A stretch of DNA of 31,235 nt from Ardenticatenaceae bacterium (GTDB lineage: Bacteria > Chloroflexota > Anaerolineae > Promineifilales > Promineifilaceae), in the NCBI GenBank assembly GCA_020634415.1, contig JACKBT010000050.1, positions 1 to 31,235 of the forward strand, given 5' to 3'. The notes under the pieces are model-generated. The model ran no database searches and was not told the DNA's origin. It saw nothing but the letters and a program-made list of their open reading frames with translations. The position numbers and the translations under genes were made by a program. This document shows, one piece after another, positions 7,532-16,168 of the stretch (position 1 is the first letter of the stretch; every line of letters begins with the position of its first letter).

Positions 7532-8689
7532 CTATTTGTTGCGGAACAGTTCGCGGACGATAATATTGCGCTGAATCTGGCTCGTGCCCTCGTAAATCTG
7601 GTAAATCTTGGCATCACGCATCAGCTTTTCTACCGGGTATTCGGCCATATAGCCATACCCACCAAACACCTGCACCGCATTCGTGGTAATCTTCATAGCC
7701 GTGTCGGCAGCATAGGCTTTGGCATAAGCCGCAATGGTCGTGTTGCGCTCACCGGAATCCACCGACCAGGCCGACTTCCACACCAACAGTCGTGCCGCTT
7801 CCAACTCCATTGCCATATCGGCAATCATATGCCCAACTGCCTGGTGCTGCCAGATGGGTTTGCCCATCGCTGTGCGTGTTTTGGCATAGTTGATGGCCTC
7901 TTCCAAAGCCCGTCGGGCCACGCCTAATGCGCCAGCGGCCGTTCCCGGTCGGCTGCGATCAAACACCTTCATGGCAATGATAAAGCCATCCCCTTCTTTG
8001 CCCAACAGATGGCTGGCTGGCACTTTGACATTATCGAAGATGACTTCGGCCGTGTCGGAAGCGTGCTGTCCCATCTTGTGGAAGGGCTGCCCCGTGCTAA
8101 CCCCTTCCCAGTCGCGGTGGACGACAAAACAGCTCATGCCGTTGTAGCGGGTGTCGGGGTCGGTGTAGGCGAAGACGGTGTAGAAGTTGGCGACGGTGGC
8201 GCCGGTGATGAAAGTTTTGCTGCCGTTGAGGATGTAATGGTCGCCTTCTTTGCGGGCGGTGGTTTTAATGCCCGCTACGTCGGAGCCGGCTTCCGGTTCG
8301 GTGAGGCAGTAGGAGGCCATCTGCCCATTGGCTAAGCGGCCGCCGTATTCCATCTTCTGTTCCTCTGTACCAGCGATGAGGACGGGCAAAATGGCGAGGC
8401 CATTGACGGCGATGGCCGTGCTGATGCCGGAACAGCCCCAAGATAGCTCCTCGCCGACAAGCATCTCTTCAAACAGGCTCAGGCCCATGCCGCCATATTC
8501 TTCGGGGACGTTAAGGGCGGTGAAGCCGAGTTCTTGGGCTTTTTTGATGACGGGCCAGGGGTATTCGTGGGTGCGGTCATAATGTTCGGCGACGGGGGCG
8601 ATTTCTTTCTGGGCGAATTCTCGCGCCAGTTGTTGGATCATTTTTTGCTCTTCGGTGAGAGCGAAATTAAGGCTGCCATTGGTTGTCAT
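7532..8689 (-). CDS. Acyl-CoA dehydrogenase
   Basis: This is an FAD-dependent enzyme that introduces the alpha-beta double bond into an acyl-CoA and passes electrons to electron-transferring flavoprotein. The 385-residue length is typical of the short/medium-chain group. The N-terminal helical domain (about 10-125) is followed by the middle beta domain with [11 protein letters not shown] and the C-terminal four-helix domain. The last carries the FAD-dimer motif QVFGGYGY and [10 protein letters not shown], in which E367 stands at the catalytic base position of medium/short-chain enzymes. AGAGGAAG lies upstream of the ATG at 8689. The PRC-barrel and phasin-like genes are upstream on the same strand, with hairpins in the gaps. 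Chain-length preference cannot be read from the sequence. Confidence 0.96.
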   Translation of the reverse strand: MTTNGSLNFALTEEQKMIQQLAREFAQKEIAPVAEHYDRTHEYPWPVIKKAQELGFTALNVPEEYGGMGLSLFEEMLVGEELSWGCSGISTAIAVNGLAILPVLIAGTEEQKMEYGGRLANGQMASYCLTEPEAGSDVAGIKTTARKEGDHYILNGSKTFITGATVANFYTVFAYTDPDTRYNGMSCFVVHRDWEGVSTGQPFHKMGQHASDTAEVIFDNVKVPASHLLGKEGDGFIIAMKVFDRSRPGTAAGALGVARRALEEAINYAKTRTAMGKPIWQHQAVGHMIADMAMELEAARLLVWKSAWSVDSGERNTTIAAYAKAYAADTAMKITTNAVQVFGGYGYMAEYPVEKLMRDAKIYQIYEGTSQIQRNIIVRELFRNK

Positions 8690-8719
8690 GTTATCTTCCT
8701 CTGGAATTATGAATTATGA

Positions 8720-8760
8720 ATTATGAATTATGAGGGGATCACTTCTTCATAATTCATAAT
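8720..8760. repeat. Heptamer hairpin, unit AATTATG
   Basis: Tandem ATGAATT heptamers (about 8705-8733) are followed by their inverse. ATTATGAATTATGA (8720-8733) pairs perfectly with TCATAATTCATAAT (8747-8760). The element fills the gap between two minus-strand genes. On the minus strand it comes after the PRC-barrel stop codon. Confidence 0.85.
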
Positions 8761-8762
8761 TT

Positions 8763-9287
8763 TTAATTTTCTTCCTGCTGTTTTTGGCGGTGTTGTTGTT
8801 CTACTTTGGGTAAGTCTATGGTCATACGGCCGTCTTCGTTGCCCGTATCAATTAAAGCGTCACGGGGGATGGTGCCTTGCTCGGCGACGGGGCCTTCGAC
8901 GAAGACTTTGGCGAGGGTGAAGCCTTGGATATGGGCTTCTTCGCCCAAAATAATGTCGCCGATGGTGCCGACTTTGGTGCCGCCGGGGGTGTCTACCTCG
9001 CGCCCCCGCAAATCGCTTAGGCGCAGCCAACTGGCAACGGCCGTTTCCTCTTTATCATCCGTAATCACATCCGGCTTTTGCGTCAAAACAGCATCCAGCC
9101 CAAACACCACGATGTGATCGCGGTGAATGATGAGGGATTTACGTTTGATGATGCCTTCACTACCGAGAAAAACGCCAGCTAACCAGTAAAGGGTGTCGTT
9201 GACGTAGAGGTCTTTGACGTTGCCCAAAAAACGGCCGTCTGTCACACTGTAAATAGGTTTGCCAATTAACTCTTTGCCCAGCCTCAT
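8763..9287 (-). CDS. PRC-barrel domain protein
   Basis: The 174-residue protein opens with a clear PRC-barrel (RLGKELIGKPIYSVTDGRFLGNVKDLYVND, about 2-60). A second, more diverged barrel follows at about 85-160 (LSDLRGREVDTPGGTKVGTIGDIILGEE). A charged Gln/Glu-rich tail ends the protein. PRC-barrels are small beta-barrels found in the RimM family and photosynthetic reaction centre H subunits; free-standing bacterial ones have no settled role. AGGGAGAC before the ATG supports the start. There is no signal peptide, so it is probably cytoplasmic. Its place downstream of a phasin-like gene may be incidental. Confidence 0.85.
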   Translation of the reverse strand: MRLGKELIGKPIYSVTDGRFLGNVKDLYVNDTLYWLAGVFLGSEGIIKRKSLIIHRDHIVVFGLDAVLTQKPDVITDDKEETAVASWLRLSDLRGREVDTPGGTKVGTIGDIILGEEAHIQGFTLAKVFVEGPVAEQGTIPRDALIDTGNEDGRMTIDLPKVEQQHRQKQQEEN

Positions 9288-9370
9288 GCTTGTCTCCCTA
9301 TCGAACTGTATGGCTGGATTATAACGTAATCCCCCCTGCCTTGCATGATGTAATCACGCAACTGGATACA

Positions 9371-9402
9371 AAAAAGGGATGGGTATCACCCATCCCTTTT
9401 CT
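9371..9402 (-). terminator. Intrinsic terminator after the phasin-like gene
   Basis: GGGATGGGT (9376-9384) pairs perfectly with ACCCATCCC (9388-9396) around a three-base loop, with A-rich and T-rich arms on the two sides. Read on the minus strand it follows the phasin-like gene and ends in six T, which fits a Rho-independent terminator. The symmetric arms would also allow it to work on the plus strand. Confidence 0.85.
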
Positions 9403-9423
9403 TTGCAAATTTAGGCCATGACC

Positions 9424-9804
9424 TTAGGATTCTTTGATGTCTTTCTTAAGCGCATCCACTTTGCGGGTCAAAGACATGATCTTGCTGCCTAAGGCTTCGA
9501 TGTCGTCCTTGGTGGGGACATTGAGGCGGGACAGCACATCTTCAATGCGGGCTTCCAGGTCATTCTCTACTTCTTTAACCTGATTCTTGCGCTTTTCCAT
9601 CACATCGGTCAAAAGACGACGGCCGTCGCGTTCGGCAACTTCGCCGCGCTCGATCAGTTTGTTTACAAAATCTTCAATCTCTTCTTGAGCCAGAGAGACA
9701 GCGCCAATGCTGGCTAACAAAACTTTGCGGGCCATAGCTACCATAGGATTCCCAGTTTGTTCTTCTACGGTTTCTTCATGTACTTCGATTACTGTTTCGG
9801 ACAT
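9424..9804 (-). CDS. Phasin-like (poly-hydroxyalkanoate granule-associated type) coiled-coil protein
   Basis: This 126-residue, strongly helical protein has the layout of the PhaI/PhaF phasin-like family. A hydrophobic amphipathic helix (about 20-45, MVAMARKVLLASIGAVSLAQEEI) is followed by a long charged coiled coil (about 45-125) with heptad Leu/Val/Ile. Such proteins coat storage granules or, in many genomes without PHA synthase, serve unknown scaffold roles. No phaC gene is in the window. AAGGAG lies eight bases upstream of the ATG at 9804. Function is inferred from shape and family resemblance only. Confidence 0.7.
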   Translation of the reverse strand: MSETVIEVHEETVEEQTGNPMVAMARKVLLASIGAVSLAQEEIEDFVNKLIERGEVAERDGRRLLTDVMEKRKNQVKEVENDLEARIEDVLSRLNVPTKDDIEALGSKIMSLTRKVDALKKDIKES

Positions 9805-9841
9805 TTCATTGCTCCTTGATTGGTATTCGGTAATCCCTTAT

Positions 9842-9883
9842 CGGTTATCCGAATTGTGTTTTTATAAACCCTTCTGATAACCG
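9842..9883. repeat. Imperfect inverted repeat upstream of the phasin-like gene
   Basis: CGGTTATC (9842-9849) pairs with GATAACCG (9876-9883). Related variants (TCGGTAATC, ATCCGAAT, CCGGATACGG) are scattered over 9829-9890, giving a decayed-looking member of the short-repeat hairpin family. Confidence 0.5.
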
Positions 9884-9930
9884 GATACGGATTTCCGCTC
9901 ACGGGTGTAGGGTGTTCCATCTAAAATTCT

Positions 9931-9974
9931 ATAACGCATCGCGTCATATTTGGCATTATAACGCAGTGCGTTAT
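9931..9974. promoter_or_regulatory. Pair of operator-like palindromes
   Basis: ATAACGCAGTGCGTTAT (9958-9974) is a perfect 8-1-8 palindrome. A second, imperfect copy, ATAACGCATCGCGTCAT (9931-9947), lies with its centre 27 bases away. The 350-base gap between the phasin-like gene and the M20 peptidase gene holds no other coding signal I trust. Two spaced palindromes with the same half-site look like a repressor binding region for one of the divergent genes. A mobile palindromic repeat is the alternative. Confidence 0.5.
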
Positions 9975-10095
9975 GAATGTCAAGCCCCTGATTGCGCAAA
10001 TGGCGAATGGCAGGGAGTGATTGTACAATTCGTCCCCATTCACCGATCTTTGGCATTGTCCATAACCTGATTTATGGTTTAACGAACGCGAGACT

Positions 10096-10127
10096 GGAGA
10101 TTGGAGATTGACAAATCTCCAATCTCC
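10096..10127. repeat. 14-bp perfect heptamer hairpin before the M20 peptidase gene
   Basis: GGAGATTGGAGATT (10096-10109) pairs perfectly with AATCTCCAATCTCC (10114-10127) across GACA. The unit GGAGATT is the same as in the hairpins at 4802 and 7480. It ends 27 bases before the peptidase start and has no T-tract. Confidence 0.88.
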
Positions 10128-10154
10128 TAATACCCACGCTTTGAAGGAAGTACC

Positions 10155-11477
10155 ATGCCCGACACAACGATTTACCAACGGCCGTCTGAACTCCTGCAAC
10201 ACCTCATCCGCTTCGACACGACCAATCCCCCGGGCAATGAAGCCGCCTGTGTCTATTACATTCGAGATTTGCTGCAAACAGCCGGTTTAGAAACAACTAT
10301 TTTGGCACGGAACGAAAAACGGCCGAATCTCATCGCCCGCCTCAAAGGAAATGGCACAGCCCCGCCTTTACTGCTGCAAGGGCATGTAGATGTCGTCACC
10401 ACCGCCAAACAGCAGTGGCAGCAGCCACCCTTTGCCGGCAATGTGGCAGATGGTTATGTGTGGGGGCGCGGCGCGTTGGATATGAAGGGCGGTGTAGCCA
10501 TGCTGGTCTCGGCCTTCCTCCGTGCCCACATCGAAAAAACAGCACTGCCCGGCGATGTTATCCTCACCATTTTGGCCGATGAAGAGGCGGGTGGGGATGA
10601 CGGAGCCAAGTTTTTGGTGGAGCAGCATCCAGAGCAGTTTGCGGGTGTGCGTTATGCGCTGGGTGAATTTGGCGGCTTTTCGATGTGGGTGGCGGGTCAG
10701 AAGTTTTACCCGATTATGGTGGCGGAGAAGCAGATTTGCTCGCTGCGGCTGACGGTGCGCGGGCCAGCCGGGCATGGGTCGCGGCCGATTCGCGGTGGGG
10801 CCATGACCAAATTTGCCCGAATGATTCAGAAGTTGGAGCAGAATCATTTGCCGGTGCATGTGACGCCGGTGGTGCGGCAAATGATTGAGGGGATGGCAAC
10901 GGCCGTTTCCTTTCCCACTAACTTTGTCCTGCGCCAGCTTCTCAACCCCGCCCTGACAAATGCCATGCTCAAAGGGTTGGGCGAACAGGCCAGCACCTTT
11001 GCCCCGCTGCTGCACAACACGGTTAGCCCTACAATTGTGCGCGGTGGCGACAAAATCAATGTGATTCCCAGCGAGATCGCGTGTGAGATGGACGGCCGTT
11101 TGCTGCCTGGCTTCACCCCCGACGACATGGTGACGGAACTCCGTGCCTTGCTGGGCCAAGATGTGCAAATTGAAGTGACGGCGCATGATCCTGGCCCGGC
11201 CGCGCCCAACATGGCTTTGTTTGAGACGCTGGCGGGGATTTTGCGGGAGGCTGATCCCGCAGGCCATCCCCTTCCCCTGCTCCTTATCGGCGTGACGGAT
11301 GCGCGTTTCTTTTCCCGCCTGGGCATCCAAACCTATGGCTTTTTGCCCATGTCGCTGCCCCCCGATTTCCGTTTTGCCGATGTGATTCACGCGGCCGATG
11401 AACGGGTTCCGGCGCAGGCGATAGAATTTGGGGCAACGGCCGTTCACATGGCTCTCCAGCGATTTGGTCAAGCCTAG
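10155..11477 (+). CDS. M20 family metallopeptidase (ArgE/DapE/ACY1-like)
   Basis: M20 enzymes are cytoplasmic two-zinc hydrolases that cleave N-acyl amino acids or short peptides. The 440 residues have the family layout, with a catalytic domain interrupted by a dimerisation domain (about 190-310). Zinc and catalytic motifs are GHVDVV (H77, D79), GRGALDMKGG (D109), DEEAGG (E143, E144) and a C-terminal HAADER histidine. The start at 10155 has GAAGGAAG upstream. The substrate cannot be assigned, since ArgE, DapE and dipeptidase types share these motifs, and no arginine or lysine biosynthesis gene is adjacent. The stop TAG overlaps the next hairpin by two bases. Confidence 0.93.
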   Translation: MPDTTIYQRPSELLQHLIRFDTTNPPGNEAACVYYIRDLLQTAGLETTILARNEKRPNLIARLKGNGTAPPLLLQGHVDVVTTAKQQWQQPPFAGNVADGYVWGRGALDMKGGVAMLVSAFLRAHIEKTALPGDVILTILADEEAGGDDGAKFLVEQHPEQFAGVRYALGEFGGFSMWVAGQKFYPIMVAEKQICSLRLTVRGPAGHGSRPIRGGAMTKFARMIQKLEQNHLPVHVTPVVRQMIEGMATAVSFPTNFVLRQLLNPALTNAMLKGLGEQASTFAPLLHNTVSPTIVRGGDKINVIPSEIACEMDGRLLPGFTPDDMVTELRALLGQDVQIEVTAHDPGPAAPNMALFETLAGILREADPAGHPLPLLLIGVTDARFFSRLGIQTYGFLPMSLPPDFRFADVIHAADERVPAQAIEFGATAVHMALQRFGQA

Positions 11478-11509
11478 ATTGGGTCAATCTCGGAAGATTG
11501 ACCCAATCT
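11476..11509. repeat. 15-bp perfect hairpin between convergent genes
   Basis: AGATTGGGTCAATCT (11476-11490) pairs perfectly with AGATTGACCCAATCT (11495-11509) across CGGA. It fills the gap between the M20 peptidase (plus) and kynA (minus). The AG of the peptidase stop codon belongs to the stem. It probably acts as a two-way transcription stop, although T-tracts are weak. Confidence 0.88.
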
Positions 11510-11513
11510 TGAC

Positions 11514-12305
11514 TTACAACGCCGCCCGAATCGCCCACAAATCTGGGAAGATGGGCTTGAACAATGTCGAAGCCAGATATTTGGCCCCTGGCGAACCACC
11601 CGTGCCCTCCTTCGTGCCAATCGTCCGCTCCACCATCTTCACATGGCGGTAACGCCACTCCTGAATCCCCTCATCCAAGTCCACCAGCCGCTCACAGATG
11701 CGAATCAGCGAATCATCCTGGCGATAGAGCTGGATCAGCACTTGCTGCACTTCTGTTGATGGCGCTGTGGATTGTGTAACATCGCGGTGCAGCAGGTCTT
11801 GGGGGATGGCGTAACCAGCCTGGGCCAAAAAGTGGAGGAACACGTCCCACAGCGATGGCTGTTGGTAGCGTTCTTCCAGTTTGGTGCGGGCGGCTGTGCC
11901 TTCGGCATAGTGAATGAGAACGTTGCGCCGCTTCTGGCCGAGCAGAAATTCAAGCTCCCGAAATTGGTAGGATTGGAAGCCGCTGGCCGATTCCAGCCGA
12001 TCCCGAAAGGACATAAATTCCAGCGGGGTCATGGTCTCCAAAATATCTAGCTGGCCGACGAGGGTTTTGAGGATGGTAAGGACGCGGCGCAGGGTGTGCA
12101 GCACACGGGGGCGGTCGTCGTGGTTGAGCCGATCACATAAATAATCTAGCTCGTGCAGCACTTGTTTGAACCATAGCTCGTACACTTGATGGATGATAAT
12201 GAAGAGCATCTCGTCGTGTTCGGGGCCAGGTGAGCGGGGGCGTTGCAGTTGTAGGAGTTCGTCTACTTTTAGGTAGTTGGTGTAGGTTACAGGTTCAGTG
12301 GTCAT
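11514..12305 (-). CDS. kynA: Tryptophan 2,3-dioxygenase
   Basis: This haem enzyme opens the indole ring of L-tryptophan with O2 to give N-formylkynurenine, the first step of the kynurenine pathway. The 263-residue length is normal for bacterial enzymes. Family motifs are YLKVDELLQLQ (11-21), HDEMLFIIIHQVYELWFK (30-47, with the active-site histidine at 39), SGFQSYQFRELEF, and WRYRHVKMVERTIGTKEGTGGS, which holds the haem-ligand histidine. No kynureninase or formamidase gene lies nearby, so the rest of the pathway must be elsewhere. No obvious ribosome binding site precedes the ATG at 12305. Confidence 0.95.
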   Translation of the reverse strand: MTTEPVTYTNYLKVDELLQLQRPRSPGPEHDEMLFIIIHQVYELWFKQVLHELDYLCDRLNHDDRPRVLHTLRRVLTILKTLVGQLDILETMTPLEFMSFRDRLESASGFQSYQFRELEFLLGQKRRNVLIHYAEGTAARTKLEERYQQPSLWDVFLHFLAQAGYAIPQDLLHRDVTQSTAPSTEVQQVLIQLYRQDDSLIRICERLVDLDEGIQEWRYRHVKMVERTIGTKEGTGGSPGAKYLASTLFKPIFPDLWAIRAAL

Positions 12306-12317
12306 GGGAATGGGGGT

Positions 12318-12345
12318 GTAAAACGTAAGGCAGATTACGTTTTAC
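12318..12345. repeat. Heptamer hairpin, unit ACGTTTT
   Basis: GTAAAACGTAA (12318-12328) pairs perfectly with TTACGTTTTAC (12335-12345) across GGCAGA. The right arm continues as a second ACGTTTT copy. It lies between the STAND gene and kynA, both on the minus strand. Confidence 0.8.
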
Positions 12346-12356
12346 GTTTTACATGT

Positions 12357-15300
12357 TTATTCTTCGAGGCGGAGGAAGTGGACACGGCCGTTTGCCGATC
12401 CTACTAAAATGGTGCCATCACTGGCGGCGGCACAGGCCATTCCGGCATAATCGGCAAAGAAAGTGGCGATGGTTTGGCCGGTTTTGATGTCCCAAACGCG
12501 CACGGTGCGGTCTTGGGCGGAGGAGATGGCCCGTTTTTGATCGGGCATGATGGCAATGCCATGGACGGCTCCTGTGTGGGTGGTGTAGGTGTGGATGGCC
12601 TGGCCTGTGGCTAAGTCCCACACTTTGACGGTGGTATCGTCGGAGACGGAGAGGGCGAAACGGCCGTCGGCCGTTAACTCCACCCCATTCACCCGCGACG
12701 TATGCCCCAACAAGGCCATCGTCTCTGCCCCCGTTGCCAGATTCCACACTTTAACTTTGTTGTCATTCGAGGCGGACAAGGCGTATTTGCCATCGGGCGT
12801 AACTTCGATGCCGTTGACGGTGCTGGCGTGCCATTTCAGGGCAAGCTGCTGCTCACCCGTTTCTATGTCCCAGACAGACACCATTGAGCCGGTGGAGGAG
12901 AGACCACGCAGGCCGTCGGGGGTGACGGCCAGCCCATCGGGGGTGATGGCGGTGGTGAGGCTGCTGTTTTTGAATTGGCGGACTTCGCTGTAGTCTTGCA
13001 AATCCCAAATGCGGATGGTGCCGTCGTTGGCGGTGGTGAGGGCCTGGCTGCCGTCGGGCATAACGACGATGGCCTGCACACCGGCTTCGTGGCCGCGTAG
13101 CACGGCTACTTCGCCCTGGTTGATGAGCCGCCAGATTTTGACGATGCCATCTTCGGCGGCGGTGAAGCCAAACTGCCCGTCGGGGGTGACGGCTACGCCG
13201 TTGATGCCGCCGCGATGTTCTGCCAGATTGACGAAGACTTTGGTGCGCTCGACGTTGCCAATGCGCATGGTGGCATCGGTGGCGGCGGTGACGATGATGC
13301 GGCCATCGGCCGTTACCAGCAGATCGTTGATGGTTACGGGGTGGGCGGGCAGGGTGGTGATTTCTTCGCCGCTGCTGAGATTCCACAGTTTGACGGAGCC
13401 GTTGGCACTGCCGGAGAAGGCGAATTGGTTATCGGGGGTGAGGGCCAGGGCTTTGACGGGGGAGGTATGCCCGATGAGGGTGGTGATTTCGGCTTGGGTG
13501 GCGAAGTCCCATATTTTGATGGTGTGGTCGTCGGAGGCGGAGAGGATGTGTTGGCCGTTGGCGGTGATGAGGACTTTGTTGACCCAGGAGGTGTGGCCTT
13601 CTAGCTCGCCGCAGCAGCTGTAGTCGGTGAGGTCCCAGATGCGGATGCGGCGGTCGTCGGCGGCGGACAGGGCGTAACGGCCGTCTGGCGTAATCGTCAC
13701 GTCCTTCACTGAGTCCCGATGCCCTTCCAGGCTGGCTAACTGCTGCCCGGTGGCTGCATCCCACACTTTGACGGTGCGGTCGTTGCCCGCGGATAAGGCT
13801 CTTTGGCCGTCGGGGGTGACGGCGATGGTGTTGACGATGCGGGTGTGGCCTTGCCAGGTGGCAACTTCTGTGCCGCTGGCGAGGTCCCATTTTTTGACGG
13901 TTTTGTCGCCGGAGGTGGAGAGGAGATAACGGCCGTCGGGGGTAACAGCCAGGCCATTGACAGGGCGGGAGTGGCCGGTGAGGGTGAGTAGTTCCATGCC
14001 GTTGGTGATGTCCCACACTTTGATGGTTTTATCTTTGGAGGCGGAGATGAGGTGCTGTTGGTCGGTGGTGACAACGACGGCACTGATCTCTTCGCTGTGC
14101 CCTTGCAGGGTGCGGATGACGGGGCCGCCAGGGGGTGAGAGGCTGCCGGTTAACGGCCGTAACCAGGCTTCACCCTGCCAGTTTTGAATACTTTCCATTA
14201 ATGCTTCTACATTATCCCCCACGCTGAGCAGTAAACGGCCGAGCAATTGGCTGGCAAGCTGGTTCGCATCTTGCACCAGGATGTGGGACGACAGGCGGAT
14301 GGCTCCTTGTATTAGCTCGAAGTCTTGGGTGTCGGGCAGACCAGCTTTTAGCACCACCTCATAATCGCGCAGCAGTTCATTGACATTGGTGGCTTTTAGT
14401 TTGGCAATCAACCATTCAAAATCAATCAGCAGATCGCGGATTTCGTCGGTGCGGTCGGCGTGTTGCAGATGGTAAATAAGCTGCTGGAAAAAGTAGCCAT
14501 CGTTGGGGCCAGTGGGCCAGGTGCCATCGTCGGTGGCTTCCTGGTAGCTTTCTAGAAGCTGGTCGTGGCGGTCTTGCAGGCTGCCTGCTTGCTGCTGCAC
14601 ATAGTTTACGTTCAGGTCGTGCAGCCGCAGGTGTCCTTTTTCGTCGAGTGTGGCCAGAGAACGGCCGACAAAGGCTTCGACCAAATCTTCGGTGTCAATG
14701 TCGTCCAGGCCGGATGGTTCCCATAGTCGTTCCAGTACGCTGAGGGGAATGGAGGTGTCTTGGGGGAATACAGCCAGGTCTACGTAGCGGTCAATGGGGT
14801 CGAGTTTGGCTAAATCGCCGTCATCTAGGGCTTCTACGCTTACCTGGATGGCTCGCAGGAGATCGGGGTAGGGGTAGTGGGGGAAGTTTTCTTTGATGCG
14901 GCTGAGGTCGGCCCGCTCCAGGCGGCGCAGGGCGCGGTTCCAGGCATCGGGGCGGCCACGCACCATGGCCCCGACCATGGCCAGGGCCAGGGGCAGGTTG
15001 CCGCAGAATTTGACGACGGCGTGGGCTTCAGGGTTGTTTTGGGTGGTGGCGGGATCGGCGGCGGCGGCCTGGGCCAGCAGGTTGAGGGCGTTGTTGTTGT
15101 CGAGGAGCTGTACCTGGTGGATGTCGGCGCCGAGGGCCTGGAGGATGTCGAGGTTGCGGGTGCTGATGAGCAGCCGGCTCTGGCTCTGGGCGAGGACATC
15201 GAAGGCGGTGGCGTGTTCGAGTTCCCAGACATCATCGAGGATGATGAGGCATTGTTTGTTGGCGAGGGTGCGGCTGAGTTGGGCGCGGCCTTCTTGGACA

Positions 15301-15905
15301 TCGTGGAAGGTGGGGGTGCCGGGTTCGAGGCCGTCTACAAGCTGTTTTTGGCGGGTTTCGAGGGCGGGAGTCTGGCCGAGGCTGATCCAGAAGATGCCGT
15401 CGCGGTAATATTGGCGCACGTTGTCGTCCCAGGCGATGGCGGCGGCGAGGACGGATTTGCCGATGCCGCCCATGCCTTGCAGGCCGATGCTGCCGGATTG
15501 ACCGGTGTTTTCTTTGGGGCGCAGTACGGCCGTTTGTAAACGCGCTATCTCTTGGGGGCGGGGCAGGTAGTTGGGGGGCAGGGGCAGGACGTTGTAGAGT
15601 TGGCCGAGTGTCTGGCTTTCGAGGATGGGTTGGTGATCGGCCGTTTGTGGCAAATCGGCGATGTCGGGCCAGTTGAAGTGGGGGCGGGCATCTTTGAGTC
15701 CGGTGAGCAGGTCGGGAAGACGGCCGTTGCGTACCATGTATTCGATGAGTTTGATGATGCGTTCGGGTTTGCCCAGCCCTTCGCCTAATACTTCGTAATC
15801 CAGGCCAAGATCGAAGGTTAATTCGCGCAGCTCCTGAAAGTCGAATAGTTCTTGCATTTGTTGGCGTAGTTCTCGCCAGGCGTTGCGGTTGTTTGTTGTG
15901 CTCAT
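12357..15905 (-). CDS. STAND NTPase: death-like effector-associated domain, NB-ARC, 14 WD40 repeats
   Basis: This 1182-residue protein has an APAF-1-like layout. Residues 1-85 form an all-helical module (FDFQELRELTFDLGLDYEVL and a GRLPDLL helix) like the effector-associated (death-like) adaptor domains of bacterial STAND proteins. Residues 115-440 are NB-ARC: Walker A GMGGIGKS (144-151), Walker B LIILDDVW (220-227), sensor SRLLISTR (243-250), NLPLAL (303-308) and an MHD-like LRLHD (427-431). A helical linker (440-590) leads into about 14 WD40 repeats (596-1182), enough for two seven-bladed propellers. Repeats 7, 10 and 14 are degenerate. Such proteins are switches thought to oligomerise on ligand sensing and recruit an effector through the N-terminal adaptor. 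No adjacent gene carries an obvious effector domain. No clear ribosome binding site precedes the ATG. Confidence 0.92.
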   Translation of the reverse strand: MSTTNNRNAWRELRQQMQELFDFQELRELTFDLGLDYEVLGEGLGKPERIIKLIEYMVRNGRLPDLLTGLKDARPHFNWPDIADLPQTADHQPILESQTLGQLYNVLPLPPNYLPRPQEIARLQTAVLRPKENTGQSGSIGLQGMGGIGKSVLAAAIAWDDNVRQYYRDGIFWISLGQTPALETRQKQLVDGLEPGTPTFHDVQEGRAQLSRTLANKQCLIILDDVWELEHATAFDVLAQSQSRLLISTRNLDILQALGADIHQVQLLDNNNALNLLAQAAAADPATTQNNPEAHAVVKFCGNLPLALAMVGAMVRGRPDAWNRALRRLERADLSRIKENFPHYPYPDLLRAIQVSVEALDDGDLAKLDPIDRYVDLAVFPQDTSIPLSVLERLWEPSGLDDIDTEDLVEAFVGRSLATLDEKGHLRLHDLNVNYVQQQAGSLQDRHDQLLESYQEATDDGTWPTGPNDGYFFQQLIYHLQHADRTDEIRDLLIDFEWLIAKLKATNVNELLRDYEVVLKAGLPDTQDFELIQGAIRLSSHILVQDANQLASQLLGRLLLSVGDNVEALMESIQNWQGEAWLRPLTGSLSPPGGPVIRTLQGHSEEISAVVVTTDQQHLISASKDKTIKVWDITNGMELLTLTGHSRPVNGLAVTPDGRYLLSTSGDKTVKKWDLASGTEVATWQGHTRIVNTIAVTPDGQRALSAGNDRTVKVWDAATGQQLASLEGHRDSVKDVTITPDGRYALSAADDRRIRIWDLTDYSCCGELEGHTSWVNKVLITANGQHILSASDDHTIKIWDFATQAEITTLIGHTSPVKALALTPDNQFAFSGSANGSVKLWNLSSGEEITTLPAHPVTINDLLVTADGRIIVTAATDATMRIGNVERTKVFVNLAEHRGGINGVAVTPDGQFGFTAAEDGIVKIWRLINQGEVAVLRGHEAGVQAIVVMPDGSQALTTANDGTIRIWDLQDYSEVRQFKNSSLTTAITPDGLAVTPDGLRGLSSTGSMVSVWDIETGEQQLALKWHASTVNGIEVTPDGKYALSASNDNKVKVWNLATGAETMALLGHTSRVNGVELTADGRFALSVSDDTTVKVWDLATGQAIHTYTTHTGAVHGIAIMPDQKRAISSAQDRTVRVWDIKTGQTIATFFADYAGMACAAASDGTILVGSANGRVHFLRLEE

Positions 15906-16003
15906 AACTGCTGTAATTTTGTGCCCCTGGGGGGCGGGTTCGTGCTTTGGTAACGGTGGCTATTGTACGTGCTGGTTATTTTCATGACAACAAGCGGCCG
16001 TTT

Positions 16004-16111
16004 CTAGCAGGCTGTCGGAAAAGTGGCCGTAGGCGCGGTATCCTTACCGCGTTCCCAGAGCGTGAAAGGGATTTCGCGGCTACAAATTGGGGTTCTCCGA
16101 CAAACTGCTAG
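16004..16111. mobile_element. MITE-like palindromic repeat
   Basis: CTAGCAGGCTGTCGGA (16004-16019) and TCCGACAAACTGCTAG (16096-16111) are terminal inverted repeats with 14 of 16 positions matching. Inside, GTAGGCGCGGTATCC and GGGATTTCGCGGCTAC form a second imperfect inverted pair, and GCGGTATCCTTACCGC is itself palindromic. There is no room for a gene. I see no clear target-site duplication. The inner core recurs near 18350. Confidence 0.6.
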
Positions 16112-16168
16112 GGGTTGCTGTTATGCGGCACGGGGTTGGGGTAGAATGGGCGAACAGGGGTGATGATG

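Noticed and set aside
9862..10056. Minus-strand frame ending near the twin palindromes
   Set aside because: Its residues repeat as ALRYNAKYDAMRYR because the frame crosses the two ATAACGCA palindromes. It has no ribosome binding site, so I treat it as a by-product of the repeats.
13000..14100. Regular 126-base periodicity as a tandem DNA repeat
   Set aside because: It reflects the 42-residue WD40 repeats; the DNA copies are diverged and in frame.
12418..15539. Long open frames opposite and alongside the WD40/NB-ARC gene
   Set aside because: They are shadows caused by high GC at fixed codon positions and by the periodic WD40 sequence. Their Gly- or Arg/Pro-rich products match no family.
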